A stretch of DNA of 64,000 nucleotides. It comes from Blastomonas sp. SL216 (GTDB taxonomy: Bacteria > Pseudomonadota > Alphaproteobacteria > Sphingomonadales > Sphingomonadaceae). The stretch is taken from positions 436,501-500,500 of the forward strand of contig CP113055.1 in the NCBI GenBank assembly GCA_026625625.1, given 5' to 3'. Position 1 is the stretch's first letter. The number at the start of each line of letters is the position of its first letter. The notes beneath the pieces were generated by a model. It did no database searches. It was given only the letters and a program-made list of their open reading frames with translations, and had not been told where the DNA came from. Shown here piece after piece: positions 18,250 to 28,292 of this stretch. Both the position numbers and the translations under genes were made by a program.

Positions 18250-18684
18250 ATGGCACAGGGTGATTCATGCACCTATCCGGCCAGCTGCGTCAGCATCGGC
18301 GGAGCGGCGCTGCTGATCAGCGGCGAATCGGGAATCGGCAAGTCCGAGCTGGCGCTGGCGCTGATCGATCGCGGCGCGCGGCTGATCAGCGACGATCACA
18401 CGGCGTTGCGGCCCGGGAACGGGCGCCTGATCGCGTCGCCCGCGCCCAATATCGGCGGGCTGATCGAGATACGCAATCTGGGGCTGCTGCCGGTCGAGCC
18501 GGGTCCGGATTGTCCCGTCGCGCTGCTGATCGAGCTCAACCGCGCCGCGCCGCGCTGGATCGAGCGCAGCCAGCAGCGGATCATTCTTGGCCTGGCTGTC
18601 CCTGAGATTCTGCTGTCGCCCGATAGCCGGGTGCTGCCGATCAAGGCCGAAATGGCGTTGCAAGCTTATGGCCTGAAGGGCTAG
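18250..18684 (+). CDS. hprK: HPr kinase/phosphorylase, short alphaproteobacterial form
   Basis: The 144-residue protein contains only the C-terminal catalytic domain of HPrK, as is usual in alphaproteobacteria. The P-loop GESGIGKS spans 25-32, followed by the SDDHTAL catalytic block and LLIELNRAAPRWIERS. It phosphorylates a Ser of HPr (here probably Ser48 of the 20199-20471 product) and removes the phosphate. It lies in the regulatory PTS cluster beside ChvGI; no sugar-transporting EIIBC is nearby, so the system is regulatory. Confidence 0.9.
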   Translation: MAQGDSCTYPASCVSIGGAALLISGESGIGKSELALALIDRGARLISDDHTALRPGNGRLIASPAPNIGGLIEIRNLGLLPVEPGPDCPVALLIELNRAAPRWIERSQQRIILGLAVPEILLSPDSRVLPIKAEMALQAYGLKG

Positions 18685-18735
18685 TGCGGGGGGCATGCGC
18701 GGCCCGTGTGCCGCGCGCCATGCCGGGAGTGGCCG

Positions 18736-19686
18736 ATGACCGATTCCAGTGCAGAGCAGTCCAGCCCGCAAGCCGAAGAGCCGCACCGGGTATTGCTGGT
18801 CACCGGGCTGTCTGGAGCCGGCAAATCGACCACGCTCAAGACACTGGAAGATCTGGGCTGGGAGGCGATCGACAATTTTCCCATCCGGCTTTTGCCGCTG
18901 CTGATGGACACGCCCCAGGCCGTCCGGCGCGACGGGCAGGAGCGCCCGCTGGCCATCGGCTTCGACACGCGCACGCGCGGGTTCGATCCCGGTTCGATCG
19001 TGCGTCAGGTGCGCGATCTGGAAGAGCGGCCCGAATATGCGATCAGCACGCTTTTCCTCGATTGCGCAGGGCGCGAACTGCAGCGCCGCTATGCCGAGAC
19101 GCGCCGCCGCCACCCCCTGGCCCAGGACCGGTCCGCCGAGGCGGGCATTGCCGAAGAGCGCGAATGGCTGCAGCCGCTGCGCCGCTGGGCGGAAAATGTC
19201 ATCGATACCACCAACCTGCCGGTCTCCGACCTGCAGCAGGAAATCCGCGCGCGCTTTGCGCTGGAACAATCGCCCACCAGCATCATCGTCACCAGCTTCG
19301 GCTTTGCGCGCGGCATGCCGCCCAGCGCCGATCTGGTGTTCGACATGCGATTCCTGCGCAATCCGTACTGGGACCGATCGTTGCGCGAGATGACCGGATT
19401 GGATGCGCCGGTTGGTGCCTTCGTGACCGAAGACCCGGCCTATCAGGGTGCGATCGACCGGATTGTCGAGCTGCTGACCTTTCTGCTGCCGCGCTATCAG
19501 GCCGCCGCCAAGGCCTATGTGCACATTGCCATCGGGTGTACCGGGGGGAGACACCGGTCGGTGTTCGTGGCGCAGGAGATCACCAAACGCTTGCAAGCAG
19601 CAGGCTTTTGTCCCACTGTCCAGCATCGCAATCTGACGTCACGACCCACAGATGCCATAGAGGAAAGCCCCGCGCCGCCTTCGTGA
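18736..19686 (+). CDS. rapZ: RapZ/YvcJ family nucleotide-binding adapter
   Basis: The 316-residue protein has the Walker A motif GLSGAGKST at 24-32, the block ALEDLGWEAIDNFP-like (KTLEDLGWEAIDNFP), SFGFARGMP and the C-terminal IGCTGGRHRSVFVAQ motif, all typical of RapZ. In enterobacteria RapZ guides RNase E to the GlmZ sRNA and senses glucosamine-6-phosphate. In alphaproteobacteria its target is unclear. It lies between hprK and the EIIA gene, 51 bases after hprK. Confidence 0.92.
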   Translation: MTDSSAEQSSPQAEEPHRVLLVTGLSGAGKSTTLKTLEDLGWEAIDNFPIRLLPLLMDTPQAVRRDGQERPLAIGFDTRTRGFDPGSIVRQVRDLEERPEYAISTLFLDCAGRELQRRYAETRRRHPLAQDRSAEAGIAEEREWLQPLRRWAENVIDTTNLPVSDLQQEIRARFALEQSPTSIIVTSFGFARGMPPSADLVFDMRFLRNPYWDRSLREMTGLDAPVGAFVTEDPAYQGAIDRIVELLTFLLPRYQAAAKAYVHIAIGCTGGRHRSVFVAQEITKRLQAAGFCPTVQHRNLTSRPTDAIEESPAPPS

Positions 19687-19791
19687 ATGCGACCCGCCGG
19701 GCAGGGGAGAGATCGCTGAAAACGGCACGGGTCTGGGACAGACGTCGGAAACTGAGACTTCAAGATACAGCAATTGGTACAAACATCCCCC

Positions 19792-20202
19792 ATGATCGGT
19801 CTTATTCTCGTCACCCATGGACGGCTCGCACAGGAATTTCTGGTCGCGATGGAACATGTGGTGGGCAAGCAGCAGCATATCGAAACCATCGACATCGGCC
19901 CGAACGATGACATGGAGCAGCGGCGGGCGGACATCGCCGCCGCTATCGCCAAGGTCGATACGGGCAAGGGCGTCATCGTGCTGACCGACCTGTTCGGTGG
20001 CACGCCGTCGAACCTTGCCATATCGCTGCTCGAGGCGGGCCGGGTCGAGGTGATCGCGGGCGTCAACCTGCCCATGCTGATCCGGCTGGAAGGCGCGCGC
20101 CGATCGATGGACGTGCGCGAAGCGGTCGCTGCCGCGCGCAACGCCGGGCAGAAATATATCAGCGTGGCCTCTGACCTGCTGGGGCAGGAAAGCGCCCAAT
20201 GA
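19792..20202 (+). CDS. PTS EIIA component, mannose family
   Basis: The 136-residue protein is an EIIA-Man domain. The phosphorylated His9 is in the N-terminal IGLILVTHGRLA, and DLFGGTPSNLA forms the conserved second loop. In the incomplete PTS of alphaproteobacteria (EIIA-Man, HPr, HPrK) it accepts phosphate from HPr and acts as a regulator rather than a transporter. The ATG at 19792 gives the canonical start. It overlaps the HPr gene by four bases (ATGA). Confidence 0.9.
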   Translation: MIGLILVTHGRLAQEFLVAMEHVVGKQQHIETIDIGPNDDMEQRRADIAAAIAKVDTGKGVIVLTDLFGGTPSNLAISLLEAGRVEVIAGVNLPMLIRLEGARRSMDVREAVAAARNAGQKYISVASDLLGQESAQ

Positions 20203-20471
20203 TCGAGCAGACCGTGCAGATCACCAATGCACGCGGCCTGCACGCCCGGGCGAGCGCCAAGTTCGTCGCAGCGGTCGCGCGCCTGCCCGATACGGTCAAG
20301 GTGCACGTCAGCAAGGACGATAACGAAGTCACCGGCAGCTCGATCATGGGCCTGATGATGCTGGGCGCGGCGCGCGGCGACAGCATCACCATCCGCGTCG
20401 AGGGCGAGGGTGAGGATGCCGCGCTCAAGAAGCTGGTCGGCCTTGTCATGGACGGCTTTGGCGAGGACTGA
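20199..20471 (+). CDS. ptsH: HPr family phosphocarrier protein
   Basis: The 90-residue protein is a full HPr. The phospho-His is His15 in ARGLHARASAKF, and the HPrK target is Ser48 in GSSIMGLMML. Both phosphorylation routes are therefore possible: EI at His15 and HPrK at Ser48. The EI gene (ptsP/ptsI) does not follow immediately. Four-base overlap with the EIIA gene indicates coupled translation. Confidence 0.93.
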   Translation: MIEQTVQITNARGLHARASAKFVAAVARLPDTVKVHVSKDDNEVTGSSIMGLMMLGAARGDSITIRVEGEGEDAALKKLVGLVMDGFGED

Positions 20472-20492
20472 TCCTCGCCGCCTGCGCGCGCC

Positions 20493-21299
20493 ATGACCCA
20501 TAACCGCCTGCTCATCACCGGCTTTTCCAACCCTGCGGTCAAGGCCGCGCGCGCGTTGCGCGAGAAGAAGCACCGCAAGCGCGAGGGCCGGTTTCTGGCC
20601 GAAGGACTGCGGCTGCTGACCGAGGCACGCGAGGCGGGAATCCTGCCCGAAGCATTGTGGCTGGGCCAGCAGCGCGATCCGCATCCGCTGGTCGATGCGC
20701 TGGAGCAAGCGGTCGTCGCAGCGGGCGGCACGATCTACGAGACGACGACCGACATCCTTTCCAAGATCAGCGGCAAGGACAATCCGCAAACCGTGCTTGG
20801 CGTTTTCGCCGACCTGCCGACCTCACTGCAGGCGCTGGATCGCAGCCGTTCGGGCATCTGGCTGGTGGCGCAGTCGATGCGCGATCCGGGCAATCTGGGC
20901 ACCATGCTGCGCACCTGCGATGCGGTAGGGGCCGGCGGGCTGATCCTGGTCGATCAGTGCGTCGACCCGTTCTCGGTCGAGGCGGTGCGCGCCAGCATGG
21001 GCGCGGTGTTCACCGTGCCGGTCGCGCAGGCCGAATGGGGCGATTTCCTGACCTGGCTGCGCGCGGGCGAAGGCCAGCTGGTGGGAACGAGCCTCAACAC
21101 GCGTTTCGACTATCGCGGCGCGGATTATGTCGCGCCCTGCTTCCTGCTGATCGGCAACGAGGCCCAGGGGCTTCCGCCGGCTTATGAGGCGGAATGCGAT
21201 CTGCTGGTCAAGATCCCGATGCTGGGCAAGGCGGACAGCCTGAACGCGGCGGTCGCTGCCGCCGTCATGGCCTATGAGGTGCTTGCCCGGCAGGGCTGA
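20493..21299 (+). CDS. TrmH/SpoU family RNA methyltransferase
   Basis: The 268-residue protein has an N-terminal substrate-binding domain with the start typical of the family ([30 protein letters not shown]) and a C-terminal SPOUT domain. The SPOUT motifs are [34 protein letters not shown] and [10 protein letters not shown]. The family 2'-O-methylates rRNA or tRNA with S-adenosylmethionine; the substrate base cannot be told. It follows ptsH by 21 bases and may share the transcript. Confidence 0.88.
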   Translation: MTHNRLLITGFSNPAVKAARALREKKHRKREGRFLAEGLRLLTEAREAGILPEALWLGQQRDPHPLVDALEQAVVAAGGTIYETTTDILSKISGKDNPQTVLGVFADLPTSLQALDRSRSGIWLVAQSMRDPGNLGTMLRTCDAVGAGGLILVDQCVDPFSVEAVRASMGAVFTVPVAQAEWGDFLTWLRAGEGQLVGTSLNTRFDYRGADYVAPCFLLIGNEAQGLPPAYEAECDLLVKIPMLGKADSLNAAVAAAVMAYEVLARQG

Positions 21300-21314
21300 G
21301 CATTTTCAAGCTGA

Positions 21315-21388
21315 CCGTTGATGGTCAACGGCTCGGAAAACGCGACCACAAAAAGTGCAGAGCGCTTCAACACATTGTGAAAACGCTC
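21315..21388. terminator. two stem-loops between convergent genes
   Basis: Between the convergent RNA methyltransferase and purH lie a perfect hairpin, CCGTTGA tgg TCAACGG (21315-21331), and a larger imperfect one starting GAGCGCTTCAACACA and ending TTGTGAAAACGCTC (21360-21388). They are placed as a bidirectional terminator would be. Confidence 0.5.
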
Positions 21389-21411
21389 TCACCCCGCCGA
21401 GAACGCCCGCA

Positions 21412-23001
21412 TCAGTGGCGGAAATGGCGCATGCCGGTGAACACCATTGCCAGGCCGGCCTCGTCGGCTGCGGCAATCACCTCGTCGTCGCGCATCGATC
21501 CGCCCGGCTGGATGACGGCCGTCGCGCCCGCCTCCACTGCGGCCAGCAGGCCATCGGCGAACGGGAAGAAGGCGTCCGACGCGACCGAGGAGCCGACCGT
21601 GCGCGGCTCGCCCCAGCCATAGGTTTCGGCAGCCTCGCGCGCCTTGGCGGCGGCAATGCGCGCGGAATCGCGGCGGTTCATCTGGCCCGCGCCGATCCCG
21701 GCGGTCGCGCCATCCTTGGCATAGACGATGGCGTTCGACTTGACGTGCTTGGCCACCGTCCAGGCGAACAGGCAATCGGTCAGTTCCTGTTCGGTCGGCG
21801 CGCGCTTGGTGACGACCTTAAGGTCTTCGCGCGTGATCCGCCCATTGTCGCGCGACTGCAGCAGCGCACCGCCCGCAATCGTGCGCAGCGCGATGCCGCC
21901 GCGCGCCGGGTTCCAGAGCTCGCCGGTCAGGATCAGCCGCAGGTTCTTCTTCTTCGCGAACACCGCCTTGGCCGCATCATCCGCATCGGGTGCGCACACG
22001 ACTTCCGTGAAGATATCGCTGATCGCCTCTGCGGTCGGCCCGTCGAGCGGACGGTTGACCGCGATGATGCCGCCGAACGCCGACACGCTGTCGCATTGCA
22101 GAGCCGCCTTGTAGGCGCTGACCAGGTCGTCGCCGCTGGCCACACCGCACGGGTTGGCATGCTTGACGATGACCACGGTTGGCGGGCCGTCGCGGAATTC
22201 GGCGACCAGTTCCAGCGCGGCATCGGCGTCGTTGAGGTTGTTGAAGCTCAGCTCCTTGCCCTGAACCTGCCGGTGATCGGCGAGCGATCCACCCGGCGCG
22301 AAGGCGGGCAGGTAGAGTGCAGCGCTCTGGTGCGGGTTCTCGCCATAGCGCAGCGCCTGGCCCTTGCGGAACGGGACCGAGAGCTTCTCGGGATACATGT
22401 CGCCCTGATCGGCAAAGGCGAACCAGCTGGCGATCATCGCGTCATATTCGGCGGTGGCGGCATAGGCCTTGGCGGCCATCTTGCGGCGGAAGGCCAGCGT
22501 GGTGGCGCCGCCGCTTGCCTGCATTTCCTCGGTCAGCGTCGCGTAATCGGCAGGATCGGTGACGATCGTGACGAACGCATGGTTCTTGGCGGCTGAGCGG
22601 ACCATGCTGGGGCCGCCGATATCGATGTTCTCGATGATCTCGTCGCGCTCGGCGCCCTTGGCGACGGTCGCGGCAAAGGGGTAGAGGTTGACGACGACCA
22701 GATCGATCGCGCCGATGCCATGCGCTTCCATCGCCGCCACATGCTCGGCATTGTCGCGCACCGCGAGCAGGCCGCCATGCACCATCGGGTGCAGCGTCTT
22801 GACGCGGCCGTCCATCATCTCGGGAAAATCGGTGATCTCTGAAATGTCACGCACGGTGAGCCCAGCATCGCGCAAGGCTTTGGCGGTCCCGCCGGTGGAG
22901 ACCAACTCCACGCCATGCGCGGCCAGAGTGGCCCCGAGTTCTGCCAGGCCGCTTTTGTCGGAGACGGAAAGCAGCGCGCGCTTGATCGCAATGTCGGTCA
23001 C
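21412..23001 (-). CDS. purH: bifunctional AICAR transformylase / IMP cyclohydrolase
   Basis: The 529-residue enzyme catalyses the last two steps of IMP synthesis. The N-terminal IMP cyclohydrolase (MGS-like) domain shows [28 protein letters not shown] and VNLYPFA. The AICAR transformylase part shows [18 protein letters not shown], the catalytic KHANPCGVA and [12 protein letters not shown], and ends GMRHFRH. It lies four bases after the heparinase-like gene and is the last gene of the rsmB-rpe-heparinase-purH series. Confidence 0.97.
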   Translation of the reverse strand: MTDIAIKRALLSVSDKSGLAELGATLAAHGVELVSTGGTAKALRDAGLTVRDISEITDFPEMMDGRVKTLHPMVHGGLLAVRDNAEHVAAMEAHGIGAIDLVVVNLYPFAATVAKGAERDEIIENIDIGGPSMVRSAAKNHAFVTIVTDPADYATLTEEMQASGGATTLAFRRKMAAKAYAATAEYDAMIASWFAFADQGDMYPEKLSVPFRKGQALRYGENPHQSAALYLPAFAPGGSLADHRQVQGKELSFNNLNDADAALELVAEFRDGPPTVVIVKHANPCGVASGDDLVSAYKAALQCDSVSAFGGIIAVNRPLDGPTAEAISDIFTEVVCAPDADDAAKAVFAKKKNLRLILTGELWNPARGGIALRTIAGGALLQSRDNGRITREDLKVVTKRAPTEQELTDCLFAWTVAKHVKSNAIVYAKDGATAGIGAGQMNRRDSARIAAAKAREAAETYGWGEPRTVGSSVASDAFFPFADGLLAAVEAGATAVIQPGGSMRDDEVIAAADEAGLAMVFTGMRHFRH

Positions 23002-23005
23002 GTGA

Positions 23006-24862
23006 TTATCCCATATGCTTGATTAGCCAGCCGTAATTGCCGCCGCCCACCGATGCGGTGCCGGACAGGACAATCTGCTGACTGGGCCTGATCTGCCCGT
23101 TTTCATCCACCCAGAGGCTTTCCTCGAGCGTTACCTTGCTCGCGGCAGTGCGGAACTGCCACAGCGACCCATCGGCGACGCGCAGAAACACGCCCCAGCC
23201 ATCGGTGGCGAGATGCGCCTCGACATCCACGCCCAGATGGAAGCGGATGGCAAAGGGCACGTCGCCCTGCTTCTGACGGCCAAAGCCGCGCCCGAAGCCT
23301 CGATTGGGCACGGGCAGCAATACATCCTCGCCGCGCAGCTCGCGCCCGTCGCTGCGCAGGACGAGCAGGCGGCGGTGCACCAGGCCATAGCGCCTGGCAT
23401 AGCCGTCATGCGTCATGTCCAGCCGCGCGGCATCGTCGCTGTCGCGGCGGTCGAGCTCGACCAGGCCAACACCCTTGCCGAGCTGGCCCTTGGGCAGAAC
23501 CGAGGTGCTGTTGGTGTCATCAAGGCAAAGTGTCGAATGCGCGGCAGTCGCGCGCAGGCCCTTGGCAAGCTCGGGCGGCATGTCGGGCGCGATGGCGCTC
23601 GCTCCGCCGCAATTGACGATCAGCCGGTGCGGGCCATGGCTCATCTCGAACGCCAGCGTCGAAGCGCAGCCCATCACCGCGTGGCGCGCCATGGCCGGGG
23701 TTCCGGCATCGACAAGCACGACGGTGCGCCCGGCGGGAACGCGCTGATATCCCCAGTGCCGGGCATCGCGCAAAGGACGGGCGCGGATGCCGCTGGCGCG
23801 GATCAGCGTCGCCATGGTCTCGGCGGAAATGCCGGGCGCGCCCTGCCAGCTGCCCAGACCGCCATCATGATGCGTCAGCCCCTGCAGCGCAGGCACCGCG
23901 CGGCTGAGCGCCAGCTCGACAATGGGCGACAGAAGCTCGCCGCGCGCGGCATAGACGGCGCGGAGCATCGACAGCATCCGGATCGCCTCGATCTGCGCCA
24001 GCGGAGCGCGCGACAATGCGCCGCCATCTTCGCCCAGAAAACCCTCGATCGCGCGCTTGAGCCCGGCCTCGCCAAAGATGCGGCGCGGCTCGCCATCGGG
24101 CAGCAGCAGCGCGGCGGCGACGACACCGGTCCAGGCGGTGACCCGGGCCAGCCCTTCGGGTGCCTTGTCGGCAACATGGTCCAGATGACGCGCCGTGCTG
24201 GCGAAGTTTCGAAGCACGCGCGAGCGATAGACGAGGTCGCTGCTCGACAGGATCAGCGGGGCATGGGCAGCGCAGTTGATGATACGCTTGGCCGCCAGAT
24301 CGGCGCGCCAGGCCGGGTCTGCGACGGTCTCCAGATGGGCGTCCAGCCATTGGGTGACCAGCCGTTCGGCAATCGGCACGCAGGTTTCGCGCGGTGCCGC
24401 AGCGGCCAGATCGCGCAGCCATGCAAAGCTGTGGACATATTCCAGCACCTCTGGGGGTGCCTGCAAGTTGCCGAAATTGACCTTGGCCAGTTCAACGCGC
24501 TGCCCTGCTATCTGGAAGAATCCGGCGCGAATGGCCTTGCCGCGACGGGCGTCGCCGGGGAACGGATCGTCCGGAGCGGCCAGCAGGCGGAGCGGTGACC
24601 GGCCCTTGAGCCGCAACTTGTGCAGCGGGGTGCGCCAGGTCAGCCGATAGAAATAATGGACGATGCTCTCGGTCAGCGAAAGACCACGGTCGTTTTCCAG
24701 CCGGACGAGCTGCTTGCGCTCCCCGGAGCGCGTCGATCCATCCTCGATCAGGTCGGGGCGCGGCTCGCTGTCTGCGCCGATCAGCGGCAGGCGACGTTCC
24801 TGCTCGCTGGCTTGGGCTGCGCGGGCGCCTGTCCGGCGGCTCTCGGACAGGACATCGTTCAT
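23006..24862 (-). CDS. heparinase II/III family protein
   Basis: The 618-residue protein has an N-terminal alpha/alpha-toroid region (residues about 80-330) with repeated helices such as [14 protein letters not shown], and a C-terminal heparinase II/III beta-sandwich (about 370-600) with [13 protein letters not shown] and FRFDAR-like [10 protein letters not shown]. Classical members are polysaccharide lyases. This conserved copy between rpe and purH is a general alphaproteobacterial feature. There is no obvious signal peptide, so a cell-wall or intracellular polysaccharide role is uncertain. Its start overlaps the rpe stop by four bases (ATGA). Confidence 0.85.
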   Translation of the reverse strand: MNDVLSESRRTGARAAQASEQERRLPLIGADSEPRPDLIEDGSTRSGERKQLVRLENDRGLSLTESIVHYFYRLTWRTPLHKLRLKGRSPLRLLAAPDDPFPGDARRGKAIRAGFFQIAGQRVELAKVNFGNLQAPPEVLEYVHSFAWLRDLAAAAPRETCVPIAERLVTQWLDAHLETVADPAWRADLAAKRIINCAAHAPLILSSSDLVYRSRVLRNFASTARHLDHVADKAPEGLARVTAWTGVVAAALLLPDGEPRRIFGEAGLKRAIEGFLGEDGGALSRAPLAQIEAIRMLSMLRAVYAARGELLSPIVELALSRAVPALQGLTHHDGGLGSWQGAPGISAETMATLIRASGIRARPLRDARHWGYQRVPAGRTVVLVDAGTPAMARHAVMGCASTLAFEMSHGPHRLIVNCGGASAIAPDMPPELAKGLRATAAHSTLCLDDTNSTSVLPKGQLGKGVGLVELDRRDSDDAARLDMTHDGYARRYGLVHRRLLVLRSDGRELRGEDVLLPVPNRGFGRGFGRQKQGDVPFAIRFHLGVDVEAHLATDGWGVFLRVADGSLWQFRTAASKVTLEESLWVDENGQIRPSQQIVLSGTASVGGGNYGWLIKHMG

Positions 24863-25521
24863 TGGCCCTTCAACTCCCGGATATTGGCGGCATATTGGTC
24901 CGGCCCGCCCTTGAAGCTTGCCGTGCCCGCGACCAGCACATTTGCCCCGGCATTGGCGGCCTGGGGCGCGGTGATCGTATCGATGCCGCCATCGACCTCC
25001 AGATCGATCGCGCGGCCCGATTTTGCGATCATCTTGGCGATCGCCTCGATCTTGCGCAGCTGGCTGGTGATGAAGCTTTGCCCGCCAAATCCGGGATTCA
25101 CGCTCATTACCAGCACCAGATCGACCTCATCGATCAGATAATCGAGCATCTTGGCCGGGGTTGCAGGGTTGAGCACCACGCCAGCCTTTTTGCCCAGCGA
25201 CTTGATGAGCTGGACGGTGCGATGCACATGCGGCCCCGCTTCGGGATGCACGCTGATAATGTCCGCGCCGGCATCGGCAAAGGCCTGGACATACTGGTCC
25301 ACCGGCGAAATCATCAGATGCACGTCGAACGGCTTGCTGCTGTGCGGGCGCAAGGCCTTCACGACAGCCGGGCCGATCGTGATGTTGGGCACGAAATGGC
25401 CATCCATCACATCGATATGAATCCAGTCAGCACCAGCGGCATCGATCGCGCGCACTTCTTCTCCCAGACGCGCGAAATCGGCGGACAGGATGGACGGGGC
25501 TATCAATGGGGGCTGCGGCAT
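24859..25521 (-). CDS. rpe: ribulose-phosphate 3-epimerase
   Basis: The 220-residue TIM-barrel enzyme interconverts ribulose-5-phosphate and xylulose-5-phosphate. Signatures are [32 protein letters not shown] with the catalytic Asp and metal-binding His, [14 protein letters not shown] and the phosphate-binding VDGGID and GTASF. It is the second gene of the rsmB-rpe-heparinase-purH group, 96 bases after rsmB. Confidence 0.96.
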   Translation of the reverse strand: MPQPPLIAPSILSADFARLGEEVRAIDAAGADWIHIDVMDGHFVPNITIGPAVVKALRPHSSKPFDVHLMISPVDQYVQAFADAGADIISVHPEAGPHVHRTVQLIKSLGKKAGVVLNPATPAKMLDYLIDEVDLVLVMSVNPGFGGQSFITSQLRKIEAIAKMIAKSGRAIDLEVDGGIDTITAPQAANAGANVLVAGTASFKGGPDQYAANIRELKGQ

Positions 25522-25617
25522 AGGCTTAGCCGCTTAACCCTCAACATCTTGTGGAGCAAGGCGCTTTGGCGCGCTTTTCCACATGATTTGCCCCATGGGC
25601 GGACAGCGTGCCGAAGA

Positions 25618-26904
25618 TCAGCCGTTATGCCGCAGCCGGGCCATGAAAAAACCGTCGAGACCGCCTGCATCGGCCAGCATGCCGGGGAGCGTGCGCACCT
25701 GGCCCAGCGCATCGGGCGTCACGCCATCGGGCAGTTCATCGCTGCGCACCGGATCGATCGCATAGCGGCTGTCATCCGCCAGAAAGCGCGCGATCACGTC
25801 CTCTCCTTCGGTCTTTTCGAGCGAGCAGACCGCATAAACCAGCATTCCGCCAGGCTTCACCCAGTTCGACGCACGCTCCAGCAGCAGCGCCTGCTGTTCG
25901 GCTCGGTCCTCGATATGGCGCGGGGCGATGCGGTAGAGAACATCGGGATGGCGGCGGAAAATCCCGGTGGCGCTGCAAGGCGCGTCGAGCAGCACGGCAT
26001 CGGCCTGCTCGTCGGGCCGCCATTCGAGCAGATTGTCGGTGACCGTTGCCGCATCCAGCCCGGTGCGCTTCAGATTCTGGCGCAGGCGCTTGATCCGCTT
26101 TTCGGAATTGTCCAGCGCGGTCACCTGCCATCCGGCAGCGGCAAGCTGCATCGTCTTGCCCCCCGGCGCAGCGCACAGATCCAGGACGCTGCGGCCCTGG
26201 CCTGCGCCCAGCAGCCGCGCAGGCAGGCTGGCGGCCAGATCCTGCACCCACCAGTCGCCCGATTCGAAGCCTTCGATCTGTTCGATCGCGCCCGCGCGCG
26301 GAAGCCGGACATGACCGGGGGCGAGCGAGATGCCGCCGAGCTGCTCGGCCGTGGCGGCGGTAGAATCGGTGCTGGCGAGGCTGAGGTCGAGCGGGGGCGG
26401 GCTGCCGAGCGCTGCGCTGGCGGCCTCTGCCATCGGTTCGCCCCACAGGGCGCTCCAGCGGTTCGCGGTGGCGGGCGGCAGTTCGGGGGCGGGCAGGGCG
26501 ACGCCGGCGCGCATCAGGCTGCCGAAAACGCCATGCGCCAGCTTGCGCGGACCGCCCTGCAGCAGCGGCAGCGCGGTAGCAACGGTCGCGTGCGGCGGGG
26601 TTTCCAGCGCCAGCGTCTGTGCCAGCATGATGCGCAGCACCATCCGCGCCTTGGCATCCTCGGCCAGCGGCAGGCGGGTCATGCTGTTGATCAGCAGATC
26701 GAGGCCCGGCAGATGCCGCAGCACCTCTCCGGCGATCGCCATGGCCAGCGCGCGGTCGGAGCGGTCGTCTATGCCCTGGCAGGCGGCGTGCTGCGCGACA
26801 TCGAGCGATTCTCCGCGCCGCATGACAGCGTCGAGCATTTTCAACGCCGCGCGGCGAGCGGGCAGGCCGGGGGTATCGTCGGTGGTGGAAGTGCGGTTGT
26901 TCAT
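25618..26904 (-). CDS. RsmB-type 16S rRNA m5C methyltransferase
   Basis: The 428-residue protein has an N-terminal NusB-like helical domain (ALKMLDAVMRRGESL... to about 140) and a C-terminal Rossmann methyltransferase domain of the NOL1/NOP2/Sun family. Seen are the SAM site DLCAAPGGKTMQLAAAGW, the catalytic motif DAPCSATGIFRRHPD and the second conserved Cys in YAVCSLEKTEGEDV. RsmB methylates C967 of 16S rRNA in E. coli. The start is the Met at 26904. Confidence 0.9.
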   Translation of the reverse strand: MNNRTSTTDDTPGLPARRAALKMLDAVMRRGESLDVAQHAACQGIDDRSDRALAMAIAGEVLRHLPGLDLLINSMTRLPLAEDAKARMVLRIMLAQTLALETPPHATVATALPLLQGGPRKLAHGVFGSLMRAGVALPAPELPPATANRWSALWGEPMAEAASAALGSPPPLDLSLASTDSTAATAEQLGGISLAPGHVRLPRAGAIEQIEGFESGDWWVQDLAASLPARLLGAGQGRSVLDLCAAPGGKTMQLAAAGWQVTALDNSEKRIKRLRQNLKRTGLDAATVTDNLLEWRPDEQADAVLLDAPCSATGIFRRHPDVLYRIAPRHIEDRAEQQALLLERASNWVKPGGMLVYAVCSLEKTEGEDVIARFLADDSRYAIDPVRSDELPDGVTPDALGQVRTLPGMLADAGGLDGFFMARLRHNG

Positions 26905-26969
26905 CGAGGCGCGTTAGGCCGGGTCGGGCAACAAATCAAATCCGCTACCGATCTGGGGGTTGCTGTGCC

Positions 26970-26997
26970 TATCCCCTCCCGCAGGTGGGAGGGGATA
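26970..26997. repeat. REP-like hairpin between htpX and rsmB
   Basis: The perfect 11-base arms TATCCCCTCCC (26970-26980) and GGGAGGGGATA (26987-26997) enclose a six-base loop. The sequence is the same CCCCTCCC/GGGAGGGG hairpin as in the element at 12996-13128, so it is a second, single-hairpin copy. It could also attenuate readthrough from htpX into rsmB. Confidence 0.6.
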
Positions 26998-27004
26998 GAC
27001 GGGA

Positions 27005-27880
27005 TCATCCCCGGCCTAGCGGGTCGAGCGCGCTGCCCTTGCGGCGCGGCGCGGGCTGGGCGGCCTGTTCGCCTGCCATGGCTTCGAGCGCGGCGATGCG
27101 GTCGCCGGTATCGGGATGCGTCGAAAACAGCGCGCGAACGCCCGAGGGCACGATATAGAGCTGCGCCGCCGCAGGGTTGCGCTCGACCACCGGATTGGGG
27201 ATGCGTTCGGCCTGGCCAGCAATCCGCGCCAGCGCAGATGCCAGCGCGAGCGGCTTGCCGCTGATTTCCGCGCCGCCCCGGTCCGCGCCGAATTCGCGGG
27301 TTCGGCTGATCGCCATCTGCACGATCATCGCCGCAAAGGGTGCGACCAGCACCGCCAGCATCGTCGCCCAGGGGTTGCGGTTGTCATCACGGAAGAACAG
27401 CCCAAAATTGGCCAGCATCGAGACGGCCCCGGCGATGGTCGCGACCATGGTCATGATCAGTGTGTCGCGGTTCTTCACATGCGCCAGTTCATGCGCCATC
27501 ACGCCCTCGACCTCGTCGCGGCTCAGCATCTGCAAGAGCCCGGTCGTGGCGGCAACGGCAGCGTTCTCGGGGTTGCGGCCCGTGGCAAAGGCATTGGGCG
27601 CGGCCTGATCGATGATGTAGACGCGCGGCATCGGCAGTCCGCCGCGTTCGGCAAGACGCGCCACCAGGGTGTAGAAATCGGGGTGGCTCTGGGCATTAAC
27701 CTCGACCGCATTGTGCATTTTCAGCACGATCTTGTCAGCGTTCCAGAAGGTGAACAGGTTCATGCCCGCCGCAACCAGCAGCGCAATGACGGCACCGCCC
27801 GACCCACCCAGCGTATAGCCCAGCGCCATGAACAGCGCGGTCAGCGCTGCCAGCAGCATGGTGGTCTTCAATCCGTTCAT
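27005..27880 (-). CDS. htpX: membrane zinc protease HtpX
   Basis: The 291-residue M48 peptidase has two N-terminal membrane segments (about 8-24 and 28-46), the HExxH zinc site in [12 protein letters not shown] (His130, Glu131, His134), two further hydrophobic segments, and the third-ligand Glu in the [13 protein letters not shown] block. It degrades misfolded inner-membrane proteins. I chose the ATG at 27880: the AAGGA site abuts the alternative TTG four codons upstream and cannot serve it. The gene is followed by a REP hairpin and rsmB. Confidence 0.92.
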   Translation of the reverse strand: MNGLKTTMLLAALTALFMALGYTLGGSGGAVIALLVAAGMNLFTFWNADKIVLKMHNAVEVNAQSHPDFYTLVARLAERGGLPMPRVYIIDQAAPNAFATGRNPENAAVAATTGLLQMLSRDEVEGVMAHELAHVKNRDTLIMTMVATIAGAVSMLANFGLFFRDDNRNPWATMLAVLVAPFAAMIVQMAISRTREFGADRGGAEISGKPLALASALARIAGQAERIPNPVVERNPAAAQLYIVPSGVRALFSTHPDTGDRIAALEAMAGEQAAQPAPRRKGSALDPLGRG

Positions 27881-28019
27881 GGCAACTTGCAATCCTTGTG
27901 TCAGCGTTGCGCGCCCGGCGCTTCACATTGCGCCGACCACGCCCCATATGCCCGGAACAAATCTAGGAATGCCGCGCTGGTTTTCAATCGACCGCGCGGT
28001 CCAGCCCAAGGGAAGCAGC

Positions 28020-28199
28020 ATGTCACAGACCCCCCGCGCCACGCGCCGCCCCGATCATGTCAAGCCGCCTGCCCATTGGGGGAAATCCGTGCCGGTGCCG
28101 GTGCCCCAGCCGATTGCTGCAGATCAGGCGGAAGAGGCTGCCAAGGGGCCGACGCGGTTCGGCGATTGGGAGCACAAGGGCATCGCCATCGATTTCTGA
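28020..28199 (+). CDS. DUF1674 / SDHAF4-like succinate dehydrogenase assembly factor
   Basis: The 59-residue protein ends with the family hallmark GPTRFGDWEHKGIAIDF; the rest is a basic, Pro-rich linker. DUF1674 includes eukaryotic SDHAF4, which chaperones flavinylated SdhA. It is divergent from htpX and upstream of coq4. The start at 28020 follows an AAGGGAAGC purine run. A small gene of this type is easily missed, but the C-terminal motif makes it secure. Confidence 0.85.
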   Translation: MSQTPRATRRPDHVKPPAHWGKSVPVPVPQPIAADQAEEAAKGPTRFGDWEHKGIAIDF

Positions 28200-28204
28200 T
28201 CATC

Positions 28205-28265
28205 TGTCATTGCCGATGACACGACTTTTCAACCTTTGCCGGACATGTTATTGACACGACTGTCA
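28205..28265. promoter_or_regulatory. clustered TGTCA/TGACA inverted repeats before coq4
   Basis: Two inverted repeats lie in the 93-bp gap before coq4: TGTCAT tgccg ATGACA (28205-28221) and TGACA cgac TGTCA (28252-28265). The second includes TTGACA, a good -35 box, at 28251. The spacing suits a TetR-type dimer covering the promoter. No regulator gene is adjacent, so this is an inference from symmetry only. Confidence 0.4.
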
Positions 28266-28292
28266 GTTTCAAACGCTTAGGCGAGGTGCATC

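Noticed and set aside
19549-19562. GACACCGGT inside rapZ as an extra LacI operator
   Set aside because: It encodes the conserved GCTGGRHRSV motif, lacks the leading T of TGACACCGGT and is inside a coding region away from a promoter.
24862-27264. An 800-codon open frame on the plus strand
   Set aside because: It lies antisense to rpe, rsmB and htpX, is Arg/Gly/His-rich and shows no domain; long antisense frames are expected at this GC content.
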